A stretch of 35,501 nucleotides of DNA from Bacteroidota bacterium (GTDB taxonomy: Bacteria > Bacteroidota > Ignavibacteria > Kapaibacteriales > UBA961), in contig JAFDZU010000081.1 in assembly GCA_018266765.1 (NCBI GenBank), forward strand, positions 1 to 35,501, read 5' to 3'. Shown here piece by piece: positions 1 to 7,313 of the stretch. The stretch's first letter is position 1. Each line of letters begins with the position of its first letter. The translations under genes were made by a program, and so were the position numbers. Under the pieces are notes generated by a model. It saw nothing but the letters and a program-made list of their open reading frames with translations, had not been told where the DNA came from and made no database searches.

Positions 1-44
1 ACTTCTTAATCTATTTTGGTATAACCCGATGCTTCCCAGTCCGG

Positions 45-61
45 TCGGTTGTTACAACCGA
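45..61. repeat. Palindrome with GTTGTTACAAC core
   Basis: A perfect dyad with 8-nt arms (TCGGTTGT and its complement) around one central T. A second dyad with the same core lies 54 bp further on, centre to centre. There is no T-run after it, so it does not look like a terminator. It could be an operator or a piece of a dispersed repeat; the sequence does not decide. Confidence 0.6.
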
Positions 62-96
62 TTTTCACTGTAACTTTTTATTTGGCATATACTTGA

Positions 97-117
97 AGTC
101 AGTTGTAACAACTGACT
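97..117. repeat. Palindrome with GTTGTAACAAC core
   Basis: A perfect dyad with 10-nt arms (AGTCAGTTGT and its complement) around a central A. It shares the GTTGTnACAAC core with the dyad at 45-61 and differs in the outer arm bases, where changes are compensated on both sides (CGG/CCG versus TCAG/CTGA). Compensated change suggests that the dyad itself matters. It lies just upstream of the IS110 remnant. Confidence 0.6.
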
Positions 118-126
118 CGACTTTAA

Positions 127-369
127 ATACTTTCCCACTATGGTGTCACATGGCTCCGTAGCCAACTCTATATGTGTGCAATGTCTGCTCTGCGATGGAA
201 CAAACAATGTAAAGAACTTTATCTACGACTCGTTGCGAAGGGAAAGTCTAAAAAATCTGCAATCCTTGCTGTCGCTCATAAGCTCGTACGACAAATTTAT
301 GCTGTACTCAGTTATAATACTCGCTTTGACTCTGAATACTCAATCACAAAAAAAATGCTTGACAATTAA
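127..369 (+). mobile_element. IS110-family transposase, C-terminal remnant
   Basis: Read in the frame of position 172 but starting earlier, this stretch encodes a segment like the C-terminal Transposase_20 end of IS110/IS116/IS902 enzymes. It reads GVTWLRSQLYMCAMSALRWN, then a K-x-LYLRLVAKGKSKKSAILAV stretch and HKLVRQIYAVL, and stops at 367-369. The order RLRxxLYMxAxxA, then LxxxGKxKKxAxxAxxxKL, is typical of that domain. An in-frame stop lies at 124-126 and no catalytic DEDD-type N-terminal part is visible, so only about 80 codons remain. Family assignment rests on motif memory, not a search. The remnant abuts the T9SS tail remnant, which suggests that the element inserted into or recombined with that gene. 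Confidence 0.72.
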
Positions 370-385
370 CACAGTTCTTGACTGG

Positions 386-586
386 ACTTTAAATGTTTTA
401 GGAGATGCAGAATTAGTAATAGTCCCATTATCTCAAACTCCGATTCTAAAAAGAGTGGCATTAATAAAAGGATTCCCGACGCAAATTACGATTAATGCTC
501 AAGAATTAGGAACAGGTGTATATACCTATTCTATTATTATACAAGGTAAAATTTTAGCATCTAAAAAAATGATTGTTATCCACTAA
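386..586 (+). pseudogene. T9SS cargo protein, C-terminal sorting-domain remnant
   Basis: The last 65 or so codons before the stop at 584-586 match the end of the T9SS cargo that ends at 4571. Here the tail reads ELVIVPLSQTPILKRVALIK, then TGVYTYSIIIQGKIL and KKMIVIH; the other copy has TGVYIYSIVLQGNIL and KKMIIIK at the same place. The open frame continues upstream to about 140, but that part runs through the IS110 remnant in another frame and resembles nothing. The usual NPF motif and first beta strand are missing, so I read this as a decayed 3' end and not a working gene. It sits 18 bp before a lipoprotein gene, the same order as in the second cassette. Confidence 0.68.
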
Positions 587-604
587 TTTATAGGAGAGAA
601 AATT

Positions 605-1621
605 ATGAAAAGTTTATTTCTATTCATCATGTGCCTTATTACTATTTTGGGCAGTAATAGTTGCTCCGAAAACAGCATATCAACAAAACCTGTCGTTCTG
701 CAAAAAGGAGATGGAATTCTTTCAGGAAGATGTCTGCTTTATACATATCATCGTGATTCAAGCTGGCATAAGGATCAATTATCACCTTCAAATAACGCAT
801 CTAATTGCGCTGGAACACTTGTCAAATTGTTGGGGACACAGATTTCCGCCATTACCGATAGTACGGGGAGGTGGATACTGAGAGGAATTGAGTCTGGTAC
901 ATATTCTATACAATTTACCCATTCGGGTTTCGATTCAATTACAGTTAATTCCTTAGTTCACAATGGTCGAGACAGTGTTTCATTAGTATGGACTGATGTA
1001 AACCCTTTTGGTCAAACATGGGAATATGAGACTGTTTGCCTTGCTGAGCCACCTGCTTTAGTGAGTGTTATAGATGCCGATGTTTCTGCATTACAACGTC
1101 TTACACCGTATCCAATTGGAGGAAATTATGACACTTCCTATAACTGGCAGTCTCAATTTACAATAGAAGTTAAAGCCCCAATTTCGACCGTACAATCAAT
1201 GCTGTCAGTTGGATATGTTGCAATTATTTCAACACATACACCTTTGGATATAAGCGAATTGCCTAAAAATGGAACTATAGTTCAGCCATGGCAAGGAAAC
1301 CCGAATGGTTTCATAGCATATACCCCAAACAACGATAAAATGGTATTTCCAAATGGTGATAAAACAAAAAGGTATTTTGAAATTAGCGGAGGTACAATAA
1401 CTAACTCGCAAATATCTGTTAATATAGCTGAGTATGCCGCTAAATTTGGAATTTCCTTATCAGATAAACCGCAGTTATATCTCCATATTATTCCAATGCG
1501 ACTGGGGTTCACTCGCGAATGGAGAGATCGTCCCGAAGGATATAGCGGCGGGCCGTACGGAACACCACAAATAGATTGGGTAGTAGGAAATCCACAGTCA
1601 TTTCCCATTGCGTGGCAGTAG
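605..1621 (+). CDS. Lipoprotein with carboxypeptidase-regulatory-like domain
   Basis: The 338-residue product begins with a lipoprotein-type signal (MKSLFLFIMCLITILGSNSC; acylated Cys probably C20), so it should be membrane-anchored outside the cytoplasm. Residues of about 70-125 form a small beta-sandwich like CarboxypepD_reg/CNA-B domains (VKLLGTQISAITDSTGRW, then GTYSIQFTHSGFDSI). The rest is unassigned. It is a clear paralogue of the lipoprotein at 4597-5592: both have the GxWxxxGIxSGxYSxxFTxSGFD block and end in PIxW. The start is supported by AGGAGAG upstream. It follows the remnant of a T9SS cargo gene, as its paralogue follows an intact one, so the pair probably act together at the cell surface. 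The exact role is unknown. Confidence 0.82.
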   Translation: MKSLFLFIMCLITILGSNSCSENSISTKPVVLQKGDGILSGRCLLYTYHRDSSWHKDQLSPSNNASNCAGTLVKLLGTQISAITDSTGRWILRGIESGTYSIQFTHSGFDSITVNSLVHNGRDSVSLVWTDVNPFGQTWEYETVCLAEPPALVSVIDADVSALQRLTPYPIGGNYDTSYNWQSQFTIEVKAPISTVQSMLSVGYVAIISTHTPLDISELPKNGTIVQPWQGNPNGFIAYTPNNDKMVFPNGDKTKRYFEISGGTITNSQISVNIAEYAAKFGISLSDKPQLYLHIIPMRLGFTREWRDRPEGYSGGPYGTPQIDWVVGNPQSFPIAWQ

Positions 1622-1668
1622 TAATTTACTTTTTCAGGGTTATTTTTTATTCTTCTTAATACCATGAA

Positions 1669-1676
1669 TACTTTTG
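1669..1676 (+). promoter_or_regulatory. Candidate -7 box TACTTTTG
   Basis: TACTTTTG fits the Bacteroidetes sigma-A -7 consensus TAnnTTTG. No clear TTTG box is seen about 20 bp upstream. It would start transcription near 1683, giving a leader of about 70 nt to the ATG at 1756. That supports 1756 over 1884 as the natural start of the next gene. Confidence 0.4.
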
Positions 1677-1746
1677 CTCAGATATACTAAATTTACTACT
1701 TGATTAAATAGTGTCGGTATATTTTTTTTTATTTCCATTTTTTTCT

Positions 1747-1758
1747 GGAGTTTTTATG
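1747..1758 (+). promoter_or_regulatory. Ribosome binding site and ATG of the phase-variable cargo gene
   Basis: GGAG at 1747-1750 lies 5 nt before ATG 1756. From this ATG the frame reads MKHFVSAVSADRRPQ, passes through the 7-bp repeats and hits TAA at 1840-1842 after 28 codons. The ATG at 1884 has no Shine-Dalgarno sequence and would cut off the signal peptide, so 1756 looks like the original start. Confidence 0.68.
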
Positions 1759-1780
1759 AAACACTTTGTTAGCGCGGTTT

Positions 1781-1830
1781 CCGCAGACCGCAGACCGCAG
1801 ACCGCAGACCGCAGACCGCAGACCGCAGAC
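1781..1830 (+). repeat. Seven tandem copies of CCGCAGA (simple sequence repeat)
   Basis: Seven perfect copies of CCGCAGA occupy 1781-1829, with one extra C at 1830. The unit is 7 bp, so each gain or loss of one copy shifts the downstream frame. With 7 copies the ATG at 1756 is out of frame with the cargo gene (1756 to 1884 is 128 nt). With 2, 5 or 8 copies the distance is a multiple of 3 and the product is continuous. Three units encode the heptapeptide ADRRPQT. This is the arrangement of a slipped-strand phase-variation switch. Confidence 0.9.
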
Positions 1831-1883
1831 GGTTTATATTAACCCACCATCTTAGCATTGCAATAATTTTTGCAATTGCAATT

Positions 1884-4571
1884 ATGACAAACTATCAAGC
1901 AAAGTCACAGCCACCGCCTCCAGGTTGGCTTTATAATTCCCCGGGTTTTCCTAATGGAAATTTTTGTGACCCTCCGGGCTTTACCTCATGGAATGGATAT
2001 GTCGGTATCCGAATACCAACACCTGTCAAACCGCTCCATATTTATTCAGGTTTATGCAATGCAGAGCAGATTACCTACGATCCCGCTGTCGCACGACTTC
2101 AAACTGATGCCGCAGGTTTTCATTTTGGACAAAGTTCCATTCAATTCTGGTCGGGTACTTTCGGTACTCTTTATGACTGGCAAGTCGCTTCCATTAAACC
2201 TATTACTAATTCTGCTTCAACTATTTTCAATGGAACAAACATAGGTAATTGGAAAGGAGGACTTGCATTCTATTGTTCAGGCATAGGTGCAGGAGAAGCT
2301 CCCCAAGCTGACGGTGCAGAGGTAATGCGGTTATATGATCAACGGGTAGCTATTAATTCTACAATAGCGAAAGGAAGGTTAGATATTAATACTAATCCAA
2401 GTACGACAGGAGCTGGTGTCCAACCACGATTTATCTTTGATAATGTAGAACAGCGCGATCCTGTATTGAAAATGTACAGACCATCAGGTACATCTGGAAA
2501 TGCTGAATTTGGCGATTCATATCCTCTTTGGATGCAATATGAAACAAATGCACCCTATGGTCTTGGCTATGCTCAATTTCATATAAAAGGGAGGCAATGG
2601 GCAGTTGGAACACTGGGTGATGAAACGGAATCTGAGATGATACCTCGTCTAACAATATTAACTGGGAATGGGAATGTTGGAATAAATCAAATTCTTCCCG
2701 ATGCAAGATTTCAAGTATCAAATGGTTCTGTACTTTTTGACGGTACTATTGGTGGAACTCCTGGGCAATGGCTTGGCTCGGGTGGCTCTGCTGTACTATC
2801 GGAGCTTGGTGCAGGTACACGAATGATGTGGATACCCGAGAAAGCGGCGTTTAGAGCAGGGAGTGTAGAAGATGCCCAATGGGAAACAGTAAAAATTGGA
2901 AATAATAGTACGGCATTGGGATATAGTACAATTGCATATAATGATGGTTCGTTAGCTGTTGGGATTGGTGCTGTTGCTGGTTTAAATGCTTCTTTGGTTC
3001 CACATACATATATTGATGATGAAGAAGGAAGTAGTATTGTACATTGTAGTATTGCTTTAGGTCATTCAACAGTTGCGGATGGTACCGACGCATTTGCTAC
3101 AGGATTTGAATCTAAGGCATTAGCAAATCAAACTATAGCGATTGGTACTGGTGCAATTGCATCCCATGATAATAGTATAGCTATAGGTTGGAGTGTAAAT
3201 GCAGATGCAACAAATAATATTGTTATCGGAGGTGGAGTAAACTCATTTTTAACGGGAGCATTAGTAAATCCAACACCTAATTCAATAGGTTTTGGCTATA
3301 ATAGTACTTACCCAACTATGATAATTACTGATGCTTATGGTTCTTATGGAAATGTTGGTATAGGAACTACTACACCAACGAATACACTTGATGTGAATGG
3401 TTCAGCTTCTATTGGGTATGGGGCATCTCCGGTTTCCATCGGCACCAATTCTCTTGCAATACAAAATAAAGTTGGGATTGGGACTGATGCACCAATTGAA
3501 GCTTTGAATATTATTGGGTCAGGTGGAAACAATCAGGTAGTAATTTGGAGTAGTGACCAAGAAATAGCTACATCAGTTGATGATGATATTGATTTAGCTG
3601 TGGAAGAGAAAGTTATTATTGGATCAATATCTAAATTAAGTTCCACCAATAATTATAAACTTCAAGTTCATGGAAGTGCATTTAAAGATGATGGTAATAA
3701 TGTATGGAATACGACTTCTGATTCACGTTTTAAGAAAAATGTTGCTCCCTTTACAGATGGACTATCAAAAATTTTACAAATAAAACCAGTTTGGTTTGAG
3801 TATAATGGGAATTTTGGACTTGAAAGTGTAAAACCAATAATAGGTGTTATTGCCCAAGAAATTAGGGAAATAGCACCTTATACAGTTAGCGAAGATACTC
3901 TTAGTCGAACAATTAAAGTCAAGGAAGCAAAACGATACCAAGTTGATACAATCGATTCTGTCAAAATTCATATACCAGATTATACAAATCATTCTAATGA
4001 TGGTCATCATAACTACAAAGATTCTATTATTCTAAAGCCAGTTAAAAAATGGGTAATAGAACCACCAGAGTTTACCCGTGAATCTACATCTATACTAACA
4101 TATAATGCAAACGCTTTATGGTATATTTTAGTTAATTCTGTTAAAGAATTGGATTCATTAAGAAAAATCGAACAAGAACAATCTATATTGCAATACAGTG
4201 AACTCTTACAATCAAATGATTCTCTTAAATTTCTTCTACAAAAACACGAAGAACGAATTGCACGATTAGAGGTGCAAAATAATATAAAACAAAATGAAAT
4301 TTCTGATGTTATTCTAGAACAAAACACTCCAAACCCCTTCAGTAATATCACAACTATTACTTGTTATATACCAGAACAAATTAAAGGACAACCGCAGCTA
4401 ATTATTACTCCAAGTAATGGGGGATTATCACTATTTTCATTTGATGTAGTTAAAGGAGTACCACAAGAAATAAGAGTTGATGCAAATACATTAGATACTG
4501 GCGTATATATTTATAGTATTGTCTTACAAGGCAATATTCTCGCAACTAAAAAAATGATAATCATTAAATAA
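1884..4571 (+). CDS. T9SS-secreted fibre-like surface protein (YadA-like head, S74 chaperone), probably phase-OFF
   Basis: In the frame of this 895-residue ORF, the codons just before 1884 encode a typical signal-peptide core (LSIAIIFAIAIM, then TNYQAKSQ). The natural start is therefore probably ATG 1756, now out of frame because of the 7-bp repeats. Residues of about 335-455 hold YadA-head-like repeats (SIALGHSTVADG, QTIAIGTGAIASH, NSIAIGW). A Peptidase_S74 chaperone starts at S612 (SDSRFKKN) with KPVWFEYN and IGVIAQEIREIAP; in this family the Ser and nearby Lys drive self-cleavage. A coiled coil follows at about 745-810. The C-terminus is a type A T9SS sorting domain (LEQNTPNPFSNITTI to KKMIIIK). 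The whole suggests a trimeric, self-processing fibre exported by T9SS. It is followed 25 bp later by a lipoprotein gene. Ligand unknown. Confidence 0.85.
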   Translation: MTNYQAKSQPPPPGWLYNSPGFPNGNFCDPPGFTSWNGYVGIRIPTPVKPLHIYSGLCNAEQITYDPAVARLQTDAAGFHFGQSSIQFWSGTFGTLYDWQVASIKPITNSASTIFNGTNIGNWKGGLAFYCSGIGAGEAPQADGAEVMRLYDQRVAINSTIAKGRLDINTNPSTTGAGVQPRFIFDNVEQRDPVLKMYRPSGTSGNAEFGDSYPLWMQYETNAPYGLGYAQFHIKGRQWAVGTLGDETESEMIPRLTILTGNGNVGINQILPDARFQVSNGSVLFDGTIGGTPGQWLGSGGSAVLSELGAGTRMMWIPEKAAFRAGSVEDAQWETVKIGNNSTALGYSTIAYNDGSLAVGIGAVAGLNASLVPHTYIDDEEGSSIVHCSIALGHSTVADGTDAFATGFESKALANQTIAIGTGAIASHDNSIAIGWSVNADATNNIVIGGGVNSFLTGALVNPTPNSIGFGYNSTYPTMIITDAYGSYGNVGIGTTTPTNTLDVNGSASIGYGASPVSIGTNSLAIQNKVGIGTDAPIEALNIIGSGGNNQVVIWSSDQEIATSVDDDIDLAVEEKVIIGSISKLSSTNNYKLQVHGSAFKDDGNNVWNTTSDSRFKKNVAPFTDGLSKILQIKPVWFEYNGNFGLESVKPIIGVIAQEIREIAPYTVSEDTLSRTIKVKEAKRYQVDTIDSVKIHIPDYTNHSNDGHHNYKDSIILKPVKKWVIEPPEFTRESTSILTYNANALWYILVNSVKELDSLRKIEQEQSILQYSELLQSNDSLKFLLQKHEERIARLEVQNNIKQNEISDVILEQNTPNPFSNITTITCYIPEQIKGQPQLIITPSNGGLSLFSFDVVKGVPQEIRVDANTLDTGVYIYSIVLQGNILATKKMIIIK

Positions 4572-4596
4572 TTACACATTTCAAGGAGATAACAAA

Positions 4597-5592
4597 ATGA
4601 AAACAACATTTAAAATTACAACGATTGCGGTTACTTTAATATCATCCTTTTTCTTAAACGGTTGTTCTAAAAAAGAAGATCCTGTTAAACCAAATAATAC
4701 TCAAACTACTGGTGATGCAACTTTAACGGGAGAAATCCAGCTAGCACGAGCTGAAAAAAAGGATTACAATATAGTTGATGAAGACTGGGACGGTATAAAA
4801 GTCGAACTTCTCGGAACTCAACTCTATGCTGAAACTGATATTCATGGAAAATGGAAAATTAGTGGTATTGATTCCGGTTCTTACTCGGTACGATTTACGA
4901 AGAGTGGTTTTGATACTTTACAATTAGACAATATAGTGCTTAAATCTCAAGACTCAATTCGGTTATTACAAACTATAAAAGATTCAACAGGAACACTATC
5001 ACAATCATATGATATTCTCTTTTTAGCTGAATTACCTTCAAAAGTTGAATACCTTTCGGGCAATGCTAAAATTTTACAAAAAATTGTTGAAATAAAAGAC
5101 AGTCACGATACTACTCAAATAATAAAGCAAGATACTCTCTATACACTTCAATCAGATTTTACGATTAAACACACTTCACAGTTCGCATATACTGAAAATT
5201 ATAATAATGTTCGATATATGTTTTGTCTAAGCGAAAAACAGAATCTGGATCAATCTGAAATTCCTCTTACATTTTCACCATGGAAAGCATGGCAGAATGA
5301 ACCGACGGGTTTTGTAAAAGTTCCAGGGAAGGAAGGTGTTAATCAAGGTAGTATTCGTACATTTTATGTAAATAATAACTCACAAATAAACTCAATAGAG
5401 TTAAATTTACCTGAATATGTGAATAAGCGTAATATAGCATTTCGGTATGGAATGCCTCTCTATATTCACGTTATTTATAATTGGGGTGGAATGAAAAGAG
5501 TTATTAATCAGGATAAAAAAGCTGTATGGACAGTAGCAGGCCCCGTAGAATTTTACAGCCCAATACAAACAATTCCTATTGAGTGGAAGTAG
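4597..5592 (+). CDS. Lipoprotein with carboxypeptidase-regulatory-like domain, paralogue of 605-1621
   Basis: The 331-residue product has a clean lipoprotein signal ending FFLNGC (C23), followed by a charged tether (SKKEDPVKP). Residues of about 65-115 form a CarboxypepD_reg-like sandwich (VELLGTQLYAETDIHGKW, then SGSYSVRFTKSGFD). The C-terminal half matches the paralogue upstream (PWKAWQNEPTGFV versus PWQGNPNGFI; both end PIxW). AAGGAGAT precedes the ATG, and only 25 bp separate it from the T9SS cargo gene, so the two are very likely co-transcribed. If the cargo gene is translated only in some cells, this lipoprotein may or may not follow, depending on polarity. A partner, anchor or assembly role for the fibre is inference; no enzymatic motif is visible. 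Confidence 0.82.
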   Translation: MKTTFKITTIAVTLISSFFLNGCSKKEDPVKPNNTQTTGDATLTGEIQLARAEKKDYNIVDEDWDGIKVELLGTQLYAETDIHGKWKISGIDSGSYSVRFTKSGFDTLQLDNIVLKSQDSIRLLQTIKDSTGTLSQSYDILFLAELPSKVEYLSGNAKILQKIVEIKDSHDTTQIIKQDTLYTLQSDFTIKHTSQFAYTENYNNVRYMFCLSEKQNLDQSEIPLTFSPWKAWQNEPTGFVKVPGKEGVNQGSIRTFYVNNNSQINSIELNLPEYVNKRNIAFRYGMPLYIHVIYNWGGMKRVINQDKKAVWTVAGPVEFYSPIQTIPIEWK

Positions 5593-5649
5593 TATATTGT
5601 TCAGTTGTCAAGCCGATGATTGTTAGTCGGTATTTTCTTTTGTTGAACC

Positions 5650-5672
5650 ACATAGGTACATAGGTCACATAG
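5650..5672 (+). repeat. Short ACATAG repeats before a terminator
   Basis: Three ACATAG units in 23 bp (starting at 5650, 5658 and 5667). A similar two-unit motif lies at 22300-22315, also between a stop codon and a terminator hairpin on the plus strand. Confidence 0.5.
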
Positions 5673-5678
5673 ATTTAA

Positions 5679-5708
5679 GCCCGCGAGTTTTTTCGTGGGC
5701 TTTATTCA
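5679..5708 (+). terminator. Rho-independent terminator after the surface-protein operon
   Basis: Stem GCCCGCGA paired with TCGTGGGC (one G-T pair), with a short T-rich loop, then TTTATT. It lies about 90 bp after the lipoprotein stop and before ftsW, so it separates the accessory region from the housekeeping genes. Confidence 0.75.
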
Positions 5709-5807
5709 TTCCTTTCGTTTCAGTTTTGGTATGCACGATTGTTCTCTGTAATTTAGCATAGTATTTTGTAGATATTTAATAGAACGCAGTCAAATTTCGG
5801 AAACATT

Positions 5808-6926
5808 ATGACAAAAACATCGGGACATATAGATTGGTTCATCTTACTATCGGTAGTAGGGCTTATGCTGTTCAGTGTTGCGTTTGTCTATAGCGCGAGT
5901 TCATCATTTTCAATGGTGAAGTTTGGTTCGAGTGAGAAATTATTTTGGAATCATGCCCTTCGCGTTTTAATTGGACTGGCGGCAATTATTATATTTGCTC
6001 GCATAGATTATCATCGCTGGGAAAAATTTACAACACCGATATTATTATTGGCATTATGCTGTCTTGTGTTTGTGCTTGTATCGGGTGCAAGAATAAATGG
6101 CGCGGCACGATGGATTCATTTCGGCTTTATCAATTTCCAACCATCGGAATTTGTAAAGTTTGCGTTGGTACTCCATATAGCCGCACTCGCCGCCGCCGCA
6201 AAAGACTATATCTCGGACTTTAGAACGGGAATGTTGCCGTTGCTGTTGTGGATAGTAATAACGTGTGGCTTGGTGGCGGCACAGCCGAATCTTTCCACAG
6301 CTTCGGTGATTTTTTTAATAACGGCGATTATAATGTTTGTGGGCAATGCACCACTCAAGAAACTTGGTATTATTGCGGGTGGGGGATTTATCATTGCGGC
6401 AATTTATGCAGTTTCAGCGCCATATCGTCTGAAACGGATACTTGCTTTTACGGGTTATGGCAAAGGAACAACCTCGGAAGTGGTGAATTATCAGCTTCAG
6501 CAAGCAATTCTTGCTTTTGGTAACGGTGGGATATTTGGTGTCGGCCCGGGGCAAAGTTTGCAGAGAGATTTCTTCTTGCCGGAAAGTTATGGTGACTTTG
6601 TTTTTGCAGTTGTGGGCGAAGAATATGGTTTTATTGGAGTTTTATTAATTCTAACGGCATTCGGAATAATTCTGTGGCGTGGAATTAACGTAGCAAAAAA
6701 TGCACCTGACCTTTTCGGACGGCTTTTGGCAGTTGGAATTACGGTAACACTTGCACTTTATGCGTTTATTAATGCGGGTGTAACCTGTGGAATATTACCC
6801 ACGACGGGCTTACCGATGCCATTTATCAGTTATGGCGGCAGTTCTGTATTTTTCTCGGCGGCGGCTGTGGGAACATTACTCAATATATCTGCTCAAGCAG
6901 GAGTCTATCCAAGTAAACCGAAATAA
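5808..6926 (+). CDS. ftsW: FtsW/RodA/SpoVE-family peptidoglycan glycosyltransferase
   Basis: SEDS-family integral membrane protein (372 residues, about ten membrane segments) that polymerises lipid II into glycan strands. Hallmarks seen: ARINGAARWI and NFQPSEFVKFAL in the first half, GNGGIFGVGPGQSLQ and LPESYGDFVFAVVGEEYGF in the middle, and LPTTGLPMPFISYGGSS near the end. D263 in the SYGDF segment is at the position of the catalytic Asp known from RodA. The GxGxGxSxQ plus LPE pattern favours FtsW (division septum) over RodA, but the gene stands alone, without mur or mre neighbours that would settle it. It lies downstream of a terminator. It has its own leader of about 100 bp with no clear -7 box. 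Confidence 0.88.
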   Translation: MTKTSGHIDWFILLSVVGLMLFSVAFVYSASSSFSMVKFGSSEKLFWNHALRVLIGLAAIIIFARIDYHRWEKFTTPILLLALCCLVFVLVSGARINGAARWIHFGFINFQPSEFVKFALVLHIAALAAAAKDYISDFRTGMLPLLLWIVITCGLVAAQPNLSTASVIFLITAIIMFVGNAPLKKLGIIAGGGFIIAAIYAVSAPYRLKRILAFTGYGKGTTSEVVNYQLQQAILAFGNGGIFGVGPGQSLQRDFFLPESYGDFVFAVVGEEYGFIGVLLILTAFGIILWRGINVAKNAPDLFGRLLAVGITVTLALYAFINAGVTCGILPTTGLPMPFISYGGSSVFFSAAAVGTLLNISAQAGVYPSKPK

Positions 6927-7011
6927 AACGCTCTGTTTTTAAGCAAGAATTGAGTCGCTTTTTCTGTATTTGGTTAGAACTATTGGTCAGTTATCGAGAA
7001 AAGTTTTTGGT

Positions 7012-7019
7012 TATCTTTG
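7012..7019 (+). promoter_or_regulatory. Candidate -7 box TATCTTTG of the atp operon
   Basis: TATCTTTG is a perfect TAnnTTTG match just upstream of the first atp gene. The -33 region is weak (TTAT about 20 bp upstream). Transcription would begin near 7025, so the GTG at 7037 would have a very short leader while the ATG at 7067 would have about 40 nt. Confidence 0.5.
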
Positions 7020-7036
7020 CTTAAAAGGGTAATTTT

Positions 7037-7294
7037 GTGATTGAAATTTTGAAAAAGCAGATAAATATGGCTCTCCCAAGTTCTCCGAAAGATAGTAATA
7101 AGATTTACCGCGAACTTGCTCCATATATGGCACTCGGGTCGCAGATGACGGCGACTCTTGTGGTTTTTGGAGGGCTTGGCTGGTGGATAGACAGTAGTTA
7201 TCAAACATCTCCGATGTGGCTTGTCATCTTACTCGTAGTCGGTGTGATAGTAGCAATGGTGGGGTTTATCAGAACCGCACTCAAAGCAAAATAA
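7037..7294 (+). CDS. atpI: AtpI/AtpZ-type F0F1 ATP synthase accessory protein
   Basis: A small protein of two membrane helices (85 residues). The helices are about MALGSQMTATLVVFGGLGWW and WLVILLVVGVIVAMVGFI, linked by a polar turn containing WIDSSYQTSP. Such proteins (AtpZ/AtpI) head atp operons and are thought to help c-ring assembly or Mg/Ca uptake. The start is uncertain: GTG 7037 has AGGG about 8 nt upstream, whereas ATG 7067 (MALPSSPKDS) is ten codons in and fits the promoter better. The other atp genes follow on the same strand. Family assignment is good from size, helices and position; the name AtpZ would be equally apt. Confidence 0.8.
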   Translation: MIEILKKQINMALPSSPKDSNKIYRELAPYMALGSQMTATLVVFGGLGWWIDSSYQTSPMWLVILLVVGVIVAMVGFIRTALKAK

Positions 7295-7313
7295 TACAGT
7301 TGAATACTTTTCG

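Noticed and set aside
140-586. A single 148-codon gene
   Set aside because: Its first half is the wrong frame of an IS110 remnant and its second half is a T9SS tail. The composite reading frame is fortuitous.
1282-1665. A 127-codon minus-strand ORF
   Set aside because: It is antisense to the lipoprotein gene 605-1621, which has a signal peptide, ribosome binding site and paralogue.
1781-1830. CRISPR-like array
   Set aside because: The units are 7 bp with no spacers; it is a simple sequence repeat.
5808-6926. RodA rather than FtsW
   Set aside because: Not excluded. The GxGxGxSxQ and LPE motifs lean to FtsW, but the lack of cell-wall neighbours means the choice needs a tree.
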